NCBI GenBank assembly: GCA_022826725.1
Contig: JAJDUF010000010.1
Coordinates: forward strand, 434,001-498,000
Direction of reading: 5' to 3'
DNA length: 64,000 nucleotides
Source: Chloroflexota bacterium
Lineage (GTDB): Bacteria; Chloroflexota; UBA11872; UBA12225; JAJDUF01
In this document: positions 1 through 7,815 of the stretch, in pieces
How the letters are laid out: every line of letters starts with the position of its first letter
Numbering within the stretch: the stretch's first letter is position 1
Program-made: the position numbers and the translations under genes
The notes under the pieces: generated by a model
Databases searched by the model: none
What the model was told of the DNA's origin: nothing
What the model saw: the letters and a program-made list of their open reading frames with translations, nothing else

Positions 1-125
1 GGCTTGCCGAGCGATCCGTCGTCGTGCAGCTGCCGCAGCAGCCACGCCACACCCCGGCGTTGGGCGGCGCGATAGGCTTCGAGCCTCTCCTGCTTCACCG
101 GAGCCGCCGACTGCTCGTCTGCCAT
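1..125 (-). CDS. N-terminal fragment of a probable alpha/alpha-toroid protein (prenyltransferase/squalene-cyclase-like), cut by window edge
   Basis: Only the first 41 or so codons are inside the window; the gene continues off the left edge. The ATG at 125 is preceded by AAAGGA at a normal distance, and the TGA of the upstream gene lies 4 bases before it, so the two are probably translationally coupled. The peptide runs MADEQSAAPVKQERLEAYR and then RGVAWLLRQLHDDGSLG. A helix followed by a Q..DGS(F/W/L)G turn is the usual repeat of prenyltransferase and squalene/hopene cyclase toroids. The fold is inferred from this single motif. Other toroid enzymes (epimerases, lanthionine-synthetase-like proteins) remain possible. 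Confidence 0.5.
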   Translation of the reverse strand, partial: MADEQSAAPVKQERLEAYRAAQRRGVAWLLRQLHDDGSLGK

Positions 126-129
126 CACA

Positions 130-558
130 TCAGTCCTTTACTAACCCCAGCTTTCCAAGACGACTCCGGATCGCACCTGGCTGGCGTTGGAGTTCAGCGG
201 CGATATGACTTGTCCGCTTGCCGGCCTCGAATAACTCGGTAAGGTGTGCCTCTTCCTCAGGAGTCCATTTCTCATACGCTCTTGGATGAGATTTGCGGAT
301 TTCCAACAACCCATTTGGGTGGTAATCCATACTCATACTGGCCGCTATTTTCAGTGCTTCTCTTGCAGCATTGAAGATGTCGGGATAAGTGAAGCTCTCG
401 TTAGCCTTCAGTATCTGTTCGTAGCTGTGACCCTCCGCGATAAGTTCGAGTATCTTCCGAGCATCGGGGCTTAACTGGAACTCATTCGTGTTGATGCTCG
501 GAATCTCTTCGCTCGCTCGACGGATATGAAAGGTCAGGCCACCGATTGTGAAGATCAT
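130..558 (-). CDS. Small protein with N-terminal helical domain and C-terminal SANT/Myb-like helix-turn-helix
   Basis: This is a 142-residue protein. Residues about 28-70 (LSPDARKILELIAEGHSYEQIL...) look like a short helical domain resembling DUF433-type antitoxin folds. Residues about 95-140 (WTPEEEAHLTELFEAGKR, then IAAELQRQPGAIRSRLGKLG) match the Trp-initiated SANT/Myb-like HTH seen at the end of many small bacterial proteins. It has no catalytic motif. A DNA-binding or antitoxin-like regulatory role is inferred. The gene is read between the phosphotriesterase-family gene (50-base gap) and the toroid protein (4-base gap), so it may be co-transcribed with both. The start ATG has only a weak ribosome binding site. 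Confidence 0.6.
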   Translation of the reverse strand: MIFTIGGLTFHIRRASEEIPSINTNEFQLSPDARKILELIAEGHSYEQILKANESFTYPDIFNAAREALKIAASMSMDYHPNGLLEIRKSHPRAYEKWTPEEEAHLTELFEAGKRTSHIAAELQRQPGAIRSRLGKLGLVKD

Positions 559-608
559 GGCGTCTACTTGATGTTGCTGGTGCTCACAACTATAGCTGCA
601 ACGTGTTG

Positions 609-1535
609 TCAGAAGTCCAGCACTCGGCGCGGGTTCTCCACCAGGATTGTCCTGACCTCGGCCTCGGTCAGGCCCTCTGCGTGCAGCAGGGGCACAAATT
701 CGCGTAGCAGGTAGTCGTAGCCATGCCCGCCATGCCAGTGCAACAGCGTGGTCCGGCAGATGTCCATCGAGATCAGCAACTGGTCGAGGTGCCCGGCCCG
801 GACCAAATTGGCAACGGTGCGGACGCGCTGATGCTCCTCCTGCATACCCGCGCTGGACGGCCAGCCAACGTGATCCACCTGCACGTAGGCGCCGGTCGCG
901 GCGATGGCTTGCTCGAGACGAATGTCGCGCCGCTCGCCCACGTGCCCGACGATGATCCGCTCGGACGGCACGCCCTCCTCGTGCAGCAGCGCCACCTGCT
1001 CCAACGCCAACTCACCGAAATGGGTCGTATGCGTTGTAATGGCCGCCCCGGTCGCCCGCTGCGCCCGCGCCCCGGCCCGAAACACGCGCTCCTCGGCCGG
1101 CGTGATATGGAAGCGCTCCGTGCCCAGCTCGCCGATAATCCCCGGCTTGACCCCGGTGCCGTCGGCGCCGTCGGCAAACTCGCGGATGATTTGATCGGCG
1201 AGCTGATTGGTGCTCAACTCGTAGATTTCGCGGGGATAGACCCGCTCGCGGTACCAGCCCGCACCCATGATGATCTGCAAGCCGGTGGCCTCGGCCAGCC
1301 GCCGCATGCCCGCGGGGTTGCGACCGGCCCCGCCCGTCGTCACGTCCACGACGGCGTTGCCGCCGGCCTCGCGGTACCGCGCCAGCTCCTCCGCCTGTAA
1401 CTCCTCGTCGTCGAGGATGCCGGTGTAGGTGGTTTGACCACCGGCAGCCCAAAGATCGCAGAGGGTGTGCTCGTGCATCAGGGTGACGCCGAGCGCCTCC
1501 GGGTCAATGGGTCCGGTGACCGTCTGAATGGCCAT
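609..1535 (-). CDS. Phosphotriesterase-family metal-dependent hydrolase
   Basis: This is an amidohydrolase-superfamily TIM barrel of the PTE/PHP branch, about 308 residues, the normal family length. Visible metal ligands are His21 and His23 (MHEH), Glu136 (GELGTE) in the place of the carboxylated lysine of classical PTE, His169 (TTHT), His198 (GHVGER) and Asp258 (ISMD). A bridging Glu instead of Lys is known from E. coli Php-type homologues, which have little or no organophosphatase activity. The substrate is therefore more likely a lactone or ester and is not predictable. The start ATG at 1535 lies 8 bases after GAGGGG; a GTG at 1544 would sit on top of that site. It follows the aminotransferase gene by 12 bases in one operon. 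Confidence 0.88.
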   Translation of the reverse strand: MAIQTVTGPIDPEALGVTLMHEHTLCDLWAAGGQTTYTGILDDEELQAEELARYREAGGNAVVDVTTGGAGRNPAGMRRLAEATGLQIIMGAGWYRERVYPREIYELSTNQLADQIIREFADGADGTGVKPGIIGELGTERFHITPAEERVFRAGARAQRATGAAITTHTTHFGELALEQVALLHEEGVPSERIIVGHVGERRDIRLEQAIAATGAYVQVDHVGWPSSAGMQEEHQRVRTVANLVRAGHLDQLLISMDICRTTLLHWHGGHGYDYLLREFVPLLHAEGLTEAEVRTILVENPRRVLDF

Positions 1536-1547
1536 CGCTGTCACCCC

Positions 1548-2948
1548 TCAAACCGGCTGTGCAACAGCCCGCTGCGACCGCAAGAGCACGGGCGCTGCGG
1601 CCGCGATTGCCGGCTGAAACTCGGCCAATACGCCGCGTAGCTCGCTCGCCAGCAGGTCAATCTCCGCCTCACCCATCACCGTCGAGACGGCCAGTATCCC
1701 GGTGGCCTTGATCCCGCGATTGAGCAACGCCAGGTGGATCAGCCGCTGTATCTCTTTGGCGCCGGCTGCGGCGGTTGGATCGGCGGCTGGCTGCCGCGGC
1801 AGATCGAGCGATACCAGCGAGGCGATGGCGTTCACCTCGAACGCCAGGCCACAGTCAGCGACCACGCCAGCGAGTTTACCGTGGAGGTAGTCGCCGAGGG
1901 CCGCGAGCCGGGCAAAGGCGTCGGGCGTGAGTAGCTCCAGCGAGAACAGCCCCGCCGCCATCGTGAGCGGGTTGCCGTTGAAGGTGCCGGCGTGCGGGAC
2001 CAGCGGCGGGTCGCCAGCGGCAAACAGTTCCATGATGTCGGCCCGGCCCCCGAACGCACCCACCGGCAGGCCACCACCGACAATCTTGCCCATCGCCGTC
2101 AGGTCCGGCACCACGCCATAGTACTCCTGGGCGCCACCCCGGGCGATACGCAGCGTAATCACCTCGTCGAAGATCAGCAGCACGTCGTTGTCGCGCGTCA
2201 CCTCGCGCAAGCACGCGAGATACCCCGGCGAGGGCAAGTGCAGCCCAGCCCGAGTCACGATCGGATTGACCAATACGGCCGCGAGTTCCTGCCGATGCCG
2301 TGCAACGAGCCGGCGGGCAGCGTCGCAGTCGTCGAAGGGCAGCGTGAGCACGTTCTCCGCCATGCTACGCGGCACGCCACGGGATGTCGGCGCCGGTCGT
2401 GCAGCAGGCGCGGCGCCGGTCGTGCTATCCGCCGCGCCATCGAACTCGACGCCCTCGTAACTCCCGTGATAGGCGCTATCCATCTTGACGATCCGGTCAC
2501 GGCCCGTGAACGCGCGCGCGGCCTTGATCGCGTTCATGTTGGCCTCGGTCCCGGAGTTGCAGAAACGCACTCGCTCTAGCGACGGCACCCGCTCGCACAG
2601 CAGCCGGGCGAGCCGCGCCTGCGACTCGTGGGGAGCGTGCCAGCCCGTGCCACGAGCAGCTTGCTCCCGGATGGCCCGGACCAGCGCGGGGTGGGCATGG
2701 CCGTGGATCAGCGAGGTGGCATTGTTCGTGAAGTCGAGCAGCCGGTTGCCGTCCACGTCGTAGAGGTAGTTGCCCTCGCCGCGATCCATGTAGGTCGGAT
2801 AGGGCGCAAACGCCGTGCCGGTGCGCGTCTCACCGCCAGGCAGCCAGGCCTGAGCGCGCTCGTGCAACGCACGCGATCGCGGCGTGCGCCGGCGGTACTC
2901 CCCCTCAACGCGCTGGCGTAGCTCGTCCGAGGCAGTCGTCGTAGTCAT
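1548..2948 (-). CDS. Class III PLP aminotransferase, glutamate-1-semialdehyde aminomutase-like
   Basis: This is a fold-type I PLP enzyme of the GSAM/beta-amino-acid aminotransferase branch, about 466 residues. The phosphate-binding NSGTEAN is at 131-137, the aromatic/His pair SAYHGSYEG follows at 158-166, the DEV motif is at 261-263, and the Schiff-base lysine is K288 in MGKIVGGGLPVGAFGG. The linker at 170-195 (Ala, Pro and Thr rich) is longer than in housekeeping HemL, and no other haem genes are nearby. A catabolic aminotransferase acting on an amino acid or amino sugar is more likely than HemL itself. The start at 2948 follows GGGAGGGG. It lies between the aldo/keto reductase and the phosphotriesterase-family gene, apparently in one operon. 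Confidence 0.85.
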   Translation of the reverse strand: MTTTTASDELRQRVEGEYRRRTPRSRALHERAQAWLPGGETRTGTAFAPYPTYMDRGEGNYLYDVDGNRLLDFTNNATSLIHGHAHPALVRAIREQAARGTGWHAPHESQARLARLLCERVPSLERVRFCNSGTEANMNAIKAARAFTGRDRIVKMDSAYHGSYEGVEFDGAADSTTGAAPAARPAPTSRGVPRSMAENVLTLPFDDCDAARRLVARHRQELAAVLVNPIVTRAGLHLPSPGYLACLREVTRDNDVLLIFDEVITLRIARGGAQEYYGVVPDLTAMGKIVGGGLPVGAFGGRADIMELFAAGDPPLVPHAGTFNGNPLTMAAGLFSLELLTPDAFARLAALGDYLHGKLAGVVADCGLAFEVNAIASLVSLDLPRQPAADPTAAAGAKEIQRLIHLALLNRGIKATGILAVSTVMGEAEIDLLASELRGVLAEFQPAIAAAAPVLLRSQRAVAQPV

Positions 2949-2992
2949 CGTCCCCTCCCATCCGGAAGGCTGCTGCGTGCGCCGGGGCAACT

Positions 2993-3970
2993 TCAGGAGC
3001 CGGCAAAGCCGGCGGCGTACAGTTGACGGGCGCGTTCCACCAGCGCGGGGGTCAGAGCGGATGGGCTACACGCCGCGGCGTTTGCAGCCAACTCTTCCGA
3101 TCCCATGATCCCCGTGACCATGGACCCGACCGCCTCGAACGACAGCACAAACTGCATCGCCGCAGCCGCCAGGGAAGGCGCCGCCCCGTCGCCGACGAGA
3201 AAGCTCAGGGCGTCGGCCTTCCGCACGATGTCCTGTAGCTGCTCCGCCGAGGTGGCGCGCCGGCGGTCGTGCTGCTTGAACGGCTCGCGGCCGGCCCGCG
3301 CCGCGGCCACGACCGAGTCTAGGAGATAGCCGCCGCCGAAGGGCGAGCGCGGCAGCAGGCCCGTGCCATGCTCCTCGGCCAGCGGGAACAGCACGTCGAG
3401 CGGACTCTGATCGAGCACGCTGAACGGGAACTCGACGACCTCAACGCCGTTCTCGCGGATGGCCGTCGCGGCCCCGCTGGCGCCGTGCGAGACGCCCCAC
3501 GAGCGGATTTTCCCGGCCTGTTGCAGCTGGCGCAGCGCCTCGAACGGCTCCGGCTGCGCCAAGACGTGATCCGGCGCGTCATGGAGCAGGTACACGTCAA
3601 TGTAGTCGGTGTGGAGCCGCCGCAAGCTCATGTCACAGGCGATCTTCAGGTAGTCCGGGGAGTGATTCTGGTATTGCCAATGCAGCACCGTCTGCGCGCC
3701 GTCAATGCCGGGGATGTAACCGGCCTTGGTGATATAGATCACGTCGTGCCGGTGCCGCTCAAAGGCCGCTCCCAGCAACACCTCCGAGCGACCGTTGCCG
3801 TAGGCGTCCGAGCAATCGTAGGTCGTAATCCCCAGGTCGAGCGCCTGGCGCAGTAACGCCACGGCATCCTCGGCTGCAATCGGCCCCCAGGAGAGGCCAC
3901 CGATCTCCCAAGTCCCAAAACACAGCGCCGAGACCGGCAAACCGGTCCTGCCCAGCGTGCGCGTTTCCAT
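2993..3970 (-). CDS. Aldo/keto reductase
   Basis: This is an NADPH-dependent TIM-barrel oxidoreductase of about 325 residues. The catalytic tetrad is visible: Asp52, Tyr57 (DCSDAYGNGRSE), Lys82 (ITKAGY) and His130 (YLLHD). The start ATG at 3970 lies 8 bases after AAAGGAG. It is the first gene of a minus-strand operon with the aminotransferase and phosphotriesterase-family hydrolase, spaced 44 and 12 bases. The set suggests a small catabolic route with carbonyl reduction, transamination and ester or lactone hydrolysis, but no substrate can be read from the sequence. A second, only distantly similar aldo/keto reductase lies at 20027. Confidence 0.9.
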   Translation of the reverse strand: METRTLGRTGLPVSALCFGTWEIGGLSWGPIAAEDAVALLRQALDLGITTYDCSDAYGNGRSEVLLGAAFERHRHDVIYITKAGYIPGIDGAQTVLHWQYQNHSPDYLKIACDMSLRRLHTDYIDVYLLHDAPDHVLAQPEPFEALRQLQQAGKIRSWGVSHGASGAATAIRENGVEVVEFPFSVLDQSPLDVLFPLAEEHGTGLLPRSPFGGGYLLDSVVAAARAGREPFKQHDRRRATSAEQLQDIVRKADALSFLVGDGAAPSLAAAAMQFVLSFEAVGSMVTGIMGSEELAANAAACSPSALTPALVERARQLYAAGFAGS

Positions 3971-4175
3971 CACGTATCTCCTTTACGTCATCCGCTCGGC
4001 TGAACGGCATCCGGTGCTCAGGATACCTATTCCAGGCCAACTCGGAACAGGCGCGTCCGACCTCGCTCGACGGTGACAATCCGCCTGTGGTACGGTGCGG
4101 CAAGGATATGCCAATTCCCCGTGATGTTGCCATATACATACCCCGACCGCCTCGTGTACTCCGGCCGGCGCCGGA

Positions 4176-4565
4176 ATGACGATGGAGCATCACAACCTTG
4201 GGGCTGGACTGATGATCGTTCAGGAACATATCCACACAGCGCAGGATTTTCTAGCGGCCGCAGATCGAGAACTAGCCGCCGGAGACGTACTGCAAGGCTC
4301 GGAGAAGCTGTGGTGCGCTGCCTCCCACGCCATTATGGCGGTAGCGCAGCAGCGGGATTGGCCATTTGGGAGCCACCGCGCGCTGAAGCTGGCCGCCGAC
4401 CGACTGGCTGAGGAATACGACGACCCGGCGCTGCGCTCCGGGTTCTTGGCAGCACAACAATTCCACGCCAACTTCTACCACGATTTCATGGAGCACGACG
4501 ACCTAGAGCGTGCCCGCCCCGTGGTGCATGATTTCGTCGCCCGCGTGCTAGACCTGATGGCCTAG
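4176..4565 (+). CDS. PaREP1/HEPN-like small helical protein
   Basis: This protein of up to 129 residues is all-helical: IVQEHIHTAQDFLAAADRE, then GDVLQGSEKLWCAASHAIMAVA, and a long C-terminal helix with RARPVVHDF. The spacing of the GD..QGSEK-W-A-H segment fits the PaREP1 family and HEPN-like folds, often linked to toxin-antitoxin or RNA-targeting modules. The first two in-frame ATGs (4176, 4182) sit in or next to a palindromic intergenic repeat (GGCCGGCGCCGGAATGAC). The conserved domain begins near the ATG at 4212, which is an equally good start. None has a convincing ribosome binding site. It lies upstream of a region of gene fragments. Function unknown. Confidence 0.6.
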   Translation: MTMEHHNLGAGLMIVQEHIHTAQDFLAAADRELAAGDVLQGSEKLWCAASHAIMAVAQQRDWPFGSHRALKLAADRLAEEYDDPALRSGFLAAQQFHANFYHDFMEHDDLERARPVVHDFVARVLDLMA

Positions 4566-4697
4566 GCGCAGAGCGAACCGCTCTCCCGTCAGCCCTCGTC
4601 CCCCTTCACTTTCATGAAATACCCTGGATAATTGGCCGGCAGGGATGCAGATATATAGACTTGTGCAACTTGGCGTGGGGCCACCGCTGCCGCGCCG

Positions 4698-4823
4698 GGC
4701 ATCGTTCGCGCCACCGGGATCAACGTAGAGCAGTTGGTGAGATTGGAGGTGAAAGACCCGCCAGACGCTGCTACGCTGTCGCACGAACTGGAGGCATCCT
4801 ATGCGCCTGGCGGCCTTTTTTGA
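4698..4823 (+). pseudogene. Gene fragment without a start, ending over the PIN-fragment start
   Basis: One frame reads GIVRATGINVEQLVRLEVKD and then PPDAATLSHELEASYAPGGLF before TGA at 4821. The first half resembles the N-terminus of ferritin-like/Dps-like proteins (R.AGINVEQLV.LLVKNA). The second half resembles the tail of a small antitoxin whose 3' end overlaps the start of a toxin gene. No start codon or ribosome binding site precedes it. The chimeric composition suggests decayed, rearranged DNA. The assignment rests on motif resemblance only. Confidence 0.3.
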
Positions 4824-4932
4824 TACCAATATCCTCTACTACGCCTCCGGTAGAGAGCATCCGACTGCCGGATTTAACCCGGCTGGACCTGGCCCATTCA
4901 TGGGAATGGGCCGACACCGTACTGATCCGTGA
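4801..4932 (+). pseudogene. Truncated PIN-domain (VapC-type toxin) N-terminus
   Basis: ATG at 4801 encodes MRLAAFFDTNILYYASGRE, a textbook beta-1 strand of a PIN ribonuclease with the first acidic residue in FFDTN. After about 20 residues the similarity stops and the frame ends at 4932, giving 43 codons against about 130 in an intact toxin. The ATG overlaps the 3' end of the preceding fragment by 23 bases, the arrangement usual for VapB-VapC pairs. In the next frame, LDLAHSWEWADTVLIREKH ends at 4942 and looks like a piece of yet another gene. I read this as the relic of a toxin-antitoxin locus. Confidence 0.45.
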
Positions 4933-5003
4933 GAAACACTAGCCCTTACACCCCAGGGCCGGGGGTGCAGGATAGTTGCACCTTCTGAGGAGAGGAGGTA
5001 GGT

Positions 5004-5975
5004 ATGTTCGGAGCGACTGGGGGATCAAGTCCAGACCCGTCGAAGTTGCCTCCCACATCGGACATGTTGGAATATGTCCAGCAGTTGAAGGAGCAGCTGA
5101 AGGAGCAGGAACTGCTTACGCCGGAGATTGAGGGCTGGAACCCGGAGCAGTATTCGCGGAGAACTGTCGCGCAAGGCATTAATTGGCTTGTCTCACTGCG
5201 TCGTAATACAACATCAGCGGGCCCACTGCCATGGCAGCAGGTGCCAGAGCGACCTGCACAGACGCCAGGAGAAGCGGCGGCGCAAGAGTTGGCTGACACC
5301 AAAGGTCAGCTTGCTCAGGAGAAGGCTGCTCGCCTTGCTGCCGAAAAAGAGCGTGATAAGGCACATGACGCTCGCGAGGCCGCCGAAGCCGAGCGTAAGC
5401 AGGAGCACGATGCCCTCGTTGCCGCCGAAGCCAAAATGTCCCAACTAGAAACTCAACTAGAAAATAATCTAGCTCCCGCCACATCTAAAGATGCAGAAAT
5501 AAAGAAGCTTAGGTCTCGCATTAAGGGTCTTCGCGGCGGAGCGGCACGGGCGCGCCTAGAAGAGCGCGCTAAGAATGAGGGATGCATTGAGAACCTTAAG
5601 CAGAAGTTGGCTGACACCACAGGCCAACATTCCCAGGATTTGGCTGCTCGTGATTCTCGTATTAACGAAATCGAGAAGGAACTGGATGAATCTAGGCGCA
5701 AGGTACTTACCTTTGACTTCTTGGAATCCTGGTGTGGCTTGGAAAAGAAACTGAAGTCTCTGAACCGCGAGTTGATTCAGGATGGCCAGCGTACAGTCGT
5801 TGCTAACCAACTAAGAAGAGCATATGAGAAAGGGGATATCAACGATCAGCAGCTTATGAATTTGGATAATATGCGTGCTCAGAGAGACGATGTCGTTCAT
5901 AATGCGCTCCTGTTGACTACATCTCAAGCCCGCGCCCATCTAGGTATCCTGAAGCAGGTCATAGACCAACTGTGA
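5004..5975 (+). CDS. Coiled-coil protein with C-terminal HEPN-like RX4H domain
   Basis: This is a 323-residue soluble protein with an exceptionally good ribosome binding site (GGAGAGGAGGT, ATG at 5004). Residues 1-90 form an uncharacterised N-domain with a Trp-rich stretch. Residues about 90-230 are continuous heptad coiled coil rich in Ala, Glu, Lys and Gln (EKAARLAAEKERDKAHD). Residues 235-323 form a helical domain (FDFLESWCGLEKKLKSLNRE, then LRRAYEKGDINDQQLMNLD) with RAQRDDVVHN near 293. RDDVVH fits the RX4-6H signature of HEPN RNases and of HEPN-like domains that mediate oligomerisation. Codon use is visibly more A/T-ending than in the neighbours, suggesting transfer. I do not recognise the family. 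A toxin or defence effector role is inferred from the motif and context only. Confidence 0.75.
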   Translation: MFGATGGSSPDPSKLPPTSDMLEYVQQLKEQLKEQELLTPEIEGWNPEQYSRRTVAQGINWLVSLRRNTTSAGPLPWQQVPERPAQTPGEAAAQELADTKGQLAQEKAARLAAEKERDKAHDAREAAEAERKQEHDALVAAEAKMSQLETQLENNLAPATSKDAEIKKLRSRIKGLRGGAARARLEERAKNEGCIENLKQKLADTTGQHSQDLAARDSRINEIEKELDESRRKVLTFDFLESWCGLEKKLKSLNRELIQDGQRTVVANQLRRAYEKGDINDQQLMNLDNMRAQRDDVVHNALLLTTSQARAHLGILKQVIDQL

Positions 5976-5991
5976 CCCTAGCCGCTCCAGC

Positions 5992-6075
5992 ATCAGGATT
6001 CGCCGGATGAGTGGATGGACAGGATTGATCGGATCTACCATCCTGCCAATCGTCTAATCCCGTAAATCCTGATGC
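5992..6075. repeat. Degenerate intergenic repeat of the ATCCTGT..AATCCTG type
   Basis: The 3' spacer contains repeated, inverted copies of a short theme: GGATGGACAGGATTG, CATCCTGCCAATC and CCCGTAAATCCTGATG. A related string (CATCCTGTCCATCCATGTAAAT) occurs at 32074-32095. It carries no gene. Its position between two converging genes (5975 and 6087) would allow a terminator role, but there is no T-run. Confidence 0.5.
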
Positions 6076-6086
6076 TGACCATCCCC

Positions 6087-7649
6087 CTACCCCTCCGACT
6101 CCCGCCGGAGGAGGTGCTTCTGAATCTTGCCCACGGAGGTGCGCGGGAACTCGCTCCGAAACTCCACGAACTCCGGCACGCGGAACTTGGACAGCCGCTC
6201 CGCGCAATACGCGATGATCTCATCCGCCGTGGTCGTCCGGCCTTCCTCCAGGATGATGCACGCCTTGATCGCCTCGTCGCGCATCGGGTCCGGCACGCCG
6301 ATCACCGCCACGTCCGCGACCGCCGGGTGCTGCTTGATGACGGCCTCCACCTCGCCAGCGGCGATATTCTCCCCGGCACGCTTAATCATGTCCTTGGCGC
6401 GATCCACGAACCGGAAATAGCCATCCTCGTTCACCGCCACGACGTCGCCCGTATAGAGCCAGCCGTCGCGGATCGTCTCGGCCGTCGTCTCGGGATTCTT
6501 GAAGTAGCCCTTCGTGATCGTCACCCCGGGAATACCCTTCACCAGCAGCTCCCCCGGCGTGTCCACGGGCACGTCGCACCCCTGCTCATCCACGACGCGG
6601 CACTCGTAGCCCAACGTCACTCGGCCGATACTCATGTTGTCCCTGGTATCGTCGAGCGGGTTGGTGAGGGGCTGGCCCATCGTCTCCGTCATGCCGTAAA
6701 TCTGTAGCAGCGGCGCTTCATAGCGCTCTTCCCACTCCGCCAGCTGCGCTTCCGTGATGTTCTGGGCAAAGAACACCATCCGAAAGCGGTTGTCCCGGTC
6801 CGTCGGGGCCGGTGGCTGCGCCAAGATCATCCGCATCGGGGCGGCAAAGAGACTGGTGATCGTAACGCCGTAACGAGCGGCCTGCACCATGAACCGGGAG
6901 GCGCTGAACCGGGGCATGAGCGCCACGCTGCCGCCCACGTTGAGCGAGGTCATGAACGAGTAGTATTGGGCGTTGGCGTGGAAGAGCGGCAACGTGATGA
7001 AGTGCCGGTCCTCGGGACCGAGGCGGGTGAGCTTGGAGACCACCTCGCTTAGGTAGATGTAGTTGGCGTGCGTGACGAGTACGCCCTTCGGAAGGCTGGT
7101 GGTACCGGACGTGTACAGAATCGCTGCATCGTCCAGGGGACTTACCGGGACCGGAGCCAGCCGGTCGGACCGGCCCACCACAAACTGATCGAACGGCAGC
7201 ACGCCGGGCGCGGCCTTGGTCGAGCCGATCACGATGATCTGACCGATGGTCGGACACCGCTCGCGGAGCGCGACGACGGTCGGCAGGAGGTCGGGTTGGG
7301 TGATGGATACCCTACTCTCCGAGTGCTTGACCGGATAGGTCAGCTCGTCGAGCGGTGAGAGCGGGTTGGTCGGTACCATCACGGCGCCGATCTTGGCAAT
7401 CGCAAACCAGAAGAAGAGAAACTCCGGACAGTTCGTGAGGTGCAGGTTGACCCGGTCGCCTTTCGTCACGCCAAGGTCGAGCAATCCGTTGGCAGTCCGG
7501 TTGACGATCCGGTCGAACTGCCGGTACGTATAACTATGCGACTGCTCTTGGTGGTCCTCAAAGACTAGGAACGTCTTGTCCGGTTGCGTCCGCGCATGGT
7601 GCTCGAGGACTTTCCGCAGTGTACGCTGCCCAACGATGGTCATGGACAT
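6087..7649 (-). CDS. AMP-forming acyl-CoA synthetase/ligase (CaiC-like)
   Basis: ANL-superfamily adenylating enzyme of about 520 residues. Core motifs are YTSGTTSLPKG at 179-189 (P-loop), GMTETMG (A5), YTGDVV and the hinge FVDRAKDMIKRAGENI. The C-terminal catalytic lysine is Lys508 in TSVGKIQK. It activates a carboxylic acid to an acyl-adenylate and then an acyl-CoA in the cytosol. Similarity is to medium-chain or crotonobetaine/carnitine-type ligases, but the substrate is not fixed by these motifs. The start at 7649 follows GAAGGAG; an in-frame TTG at 7664 would swallow that site. It is divergent from the acyl-CoA dehydrogenase at 7816, and the pair suggests fatty or branched acid oxidation. 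Confidence 0.9.
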   Translation of the reverse strand: MSMTIVGQRTLRKVLEHHARTQPDKTFLVFEDHQEQSHSYTYRQFDRIVNRTANGLLDLGVTKGDRVNLHLTNCPEFLFFWFAIAKIGAVMVPTNPLSPLDELTYPVKHSESRVSITQPDLLPTVVALRERCPTIGQIIVIGSTKAAPGVLPFDQFVVGRSDRLAPVPVSPLDDAAILYTSGTTSLPKGVLVTHANYIYLSEVVSKLTRLGPEDRHFITLPLFHANAQYYSFMTSLNVGGSVALMPRFSASRFMVQAARYGVTITSLFAAPMRMILAQPPAPTDRDNRFRMVFFAQNITEAQLAEWEERYEAPLLQIYGMTETMGQPLTNPLDDTRDNMSIGRVTLGYECRVVDEQGCDVPVDTPGELLVKGIPGVTITKGYFKNPETTAETIRDGWLYTGDVVAVNEDGYFRFVDRAKDMIKRAGENIAAGEVEAVIKQHPAVADVAVIGVPDPMRDEAIKACIILEEGRTTTADEIIAYCAERLSKFRVPEFVEFRSEFPRTSVGKIQKHLLRRESEG

Positions 7650-7739
7650 AGCGTGCTCCTTCAATCGGCTGGAATGACCGGCTCCCCACTCATACCATCA
7701 GATGGACAACTGTGCCAAGACGTGAGGCATGGGCATGGG

Positions 7740-7800
7740 ACGCCCCCCTATGGTCCCCCCATCGGGACGGGGGAGGGCCGGGGTGGGGGCCGAAGCCCGG
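7740..7800. repeat. GC-rich intergenic hairpin repeat (CCCCCTATGGTCCCC type)
   Basis: CGCCCCCTATGGTCCCCCC followed by GGGACGGGGGAGGG is the reverse-oriented counterpart of GGGGACCATAGGGGGG at 42887-42902 and 48739-48754. It can fold into a G/C hairpin. It sits in the divergent gap just upstream of the acyl-CoA dehydrogenase ribosome binding site (AGGAGGG at 7804). Confidence 0.6.
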
Positions 7801-7815
7801 AGCAAGGAGGGATAA

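Noticed and set aside
1548..2948. Housekeeping hemL
   Set aside because: GSAM-like motifs are clear, but the inserted Ala/Pro/Thr linker and the operon with hydrolase and aldo/keto reductase genes argue for a catabolic relative.
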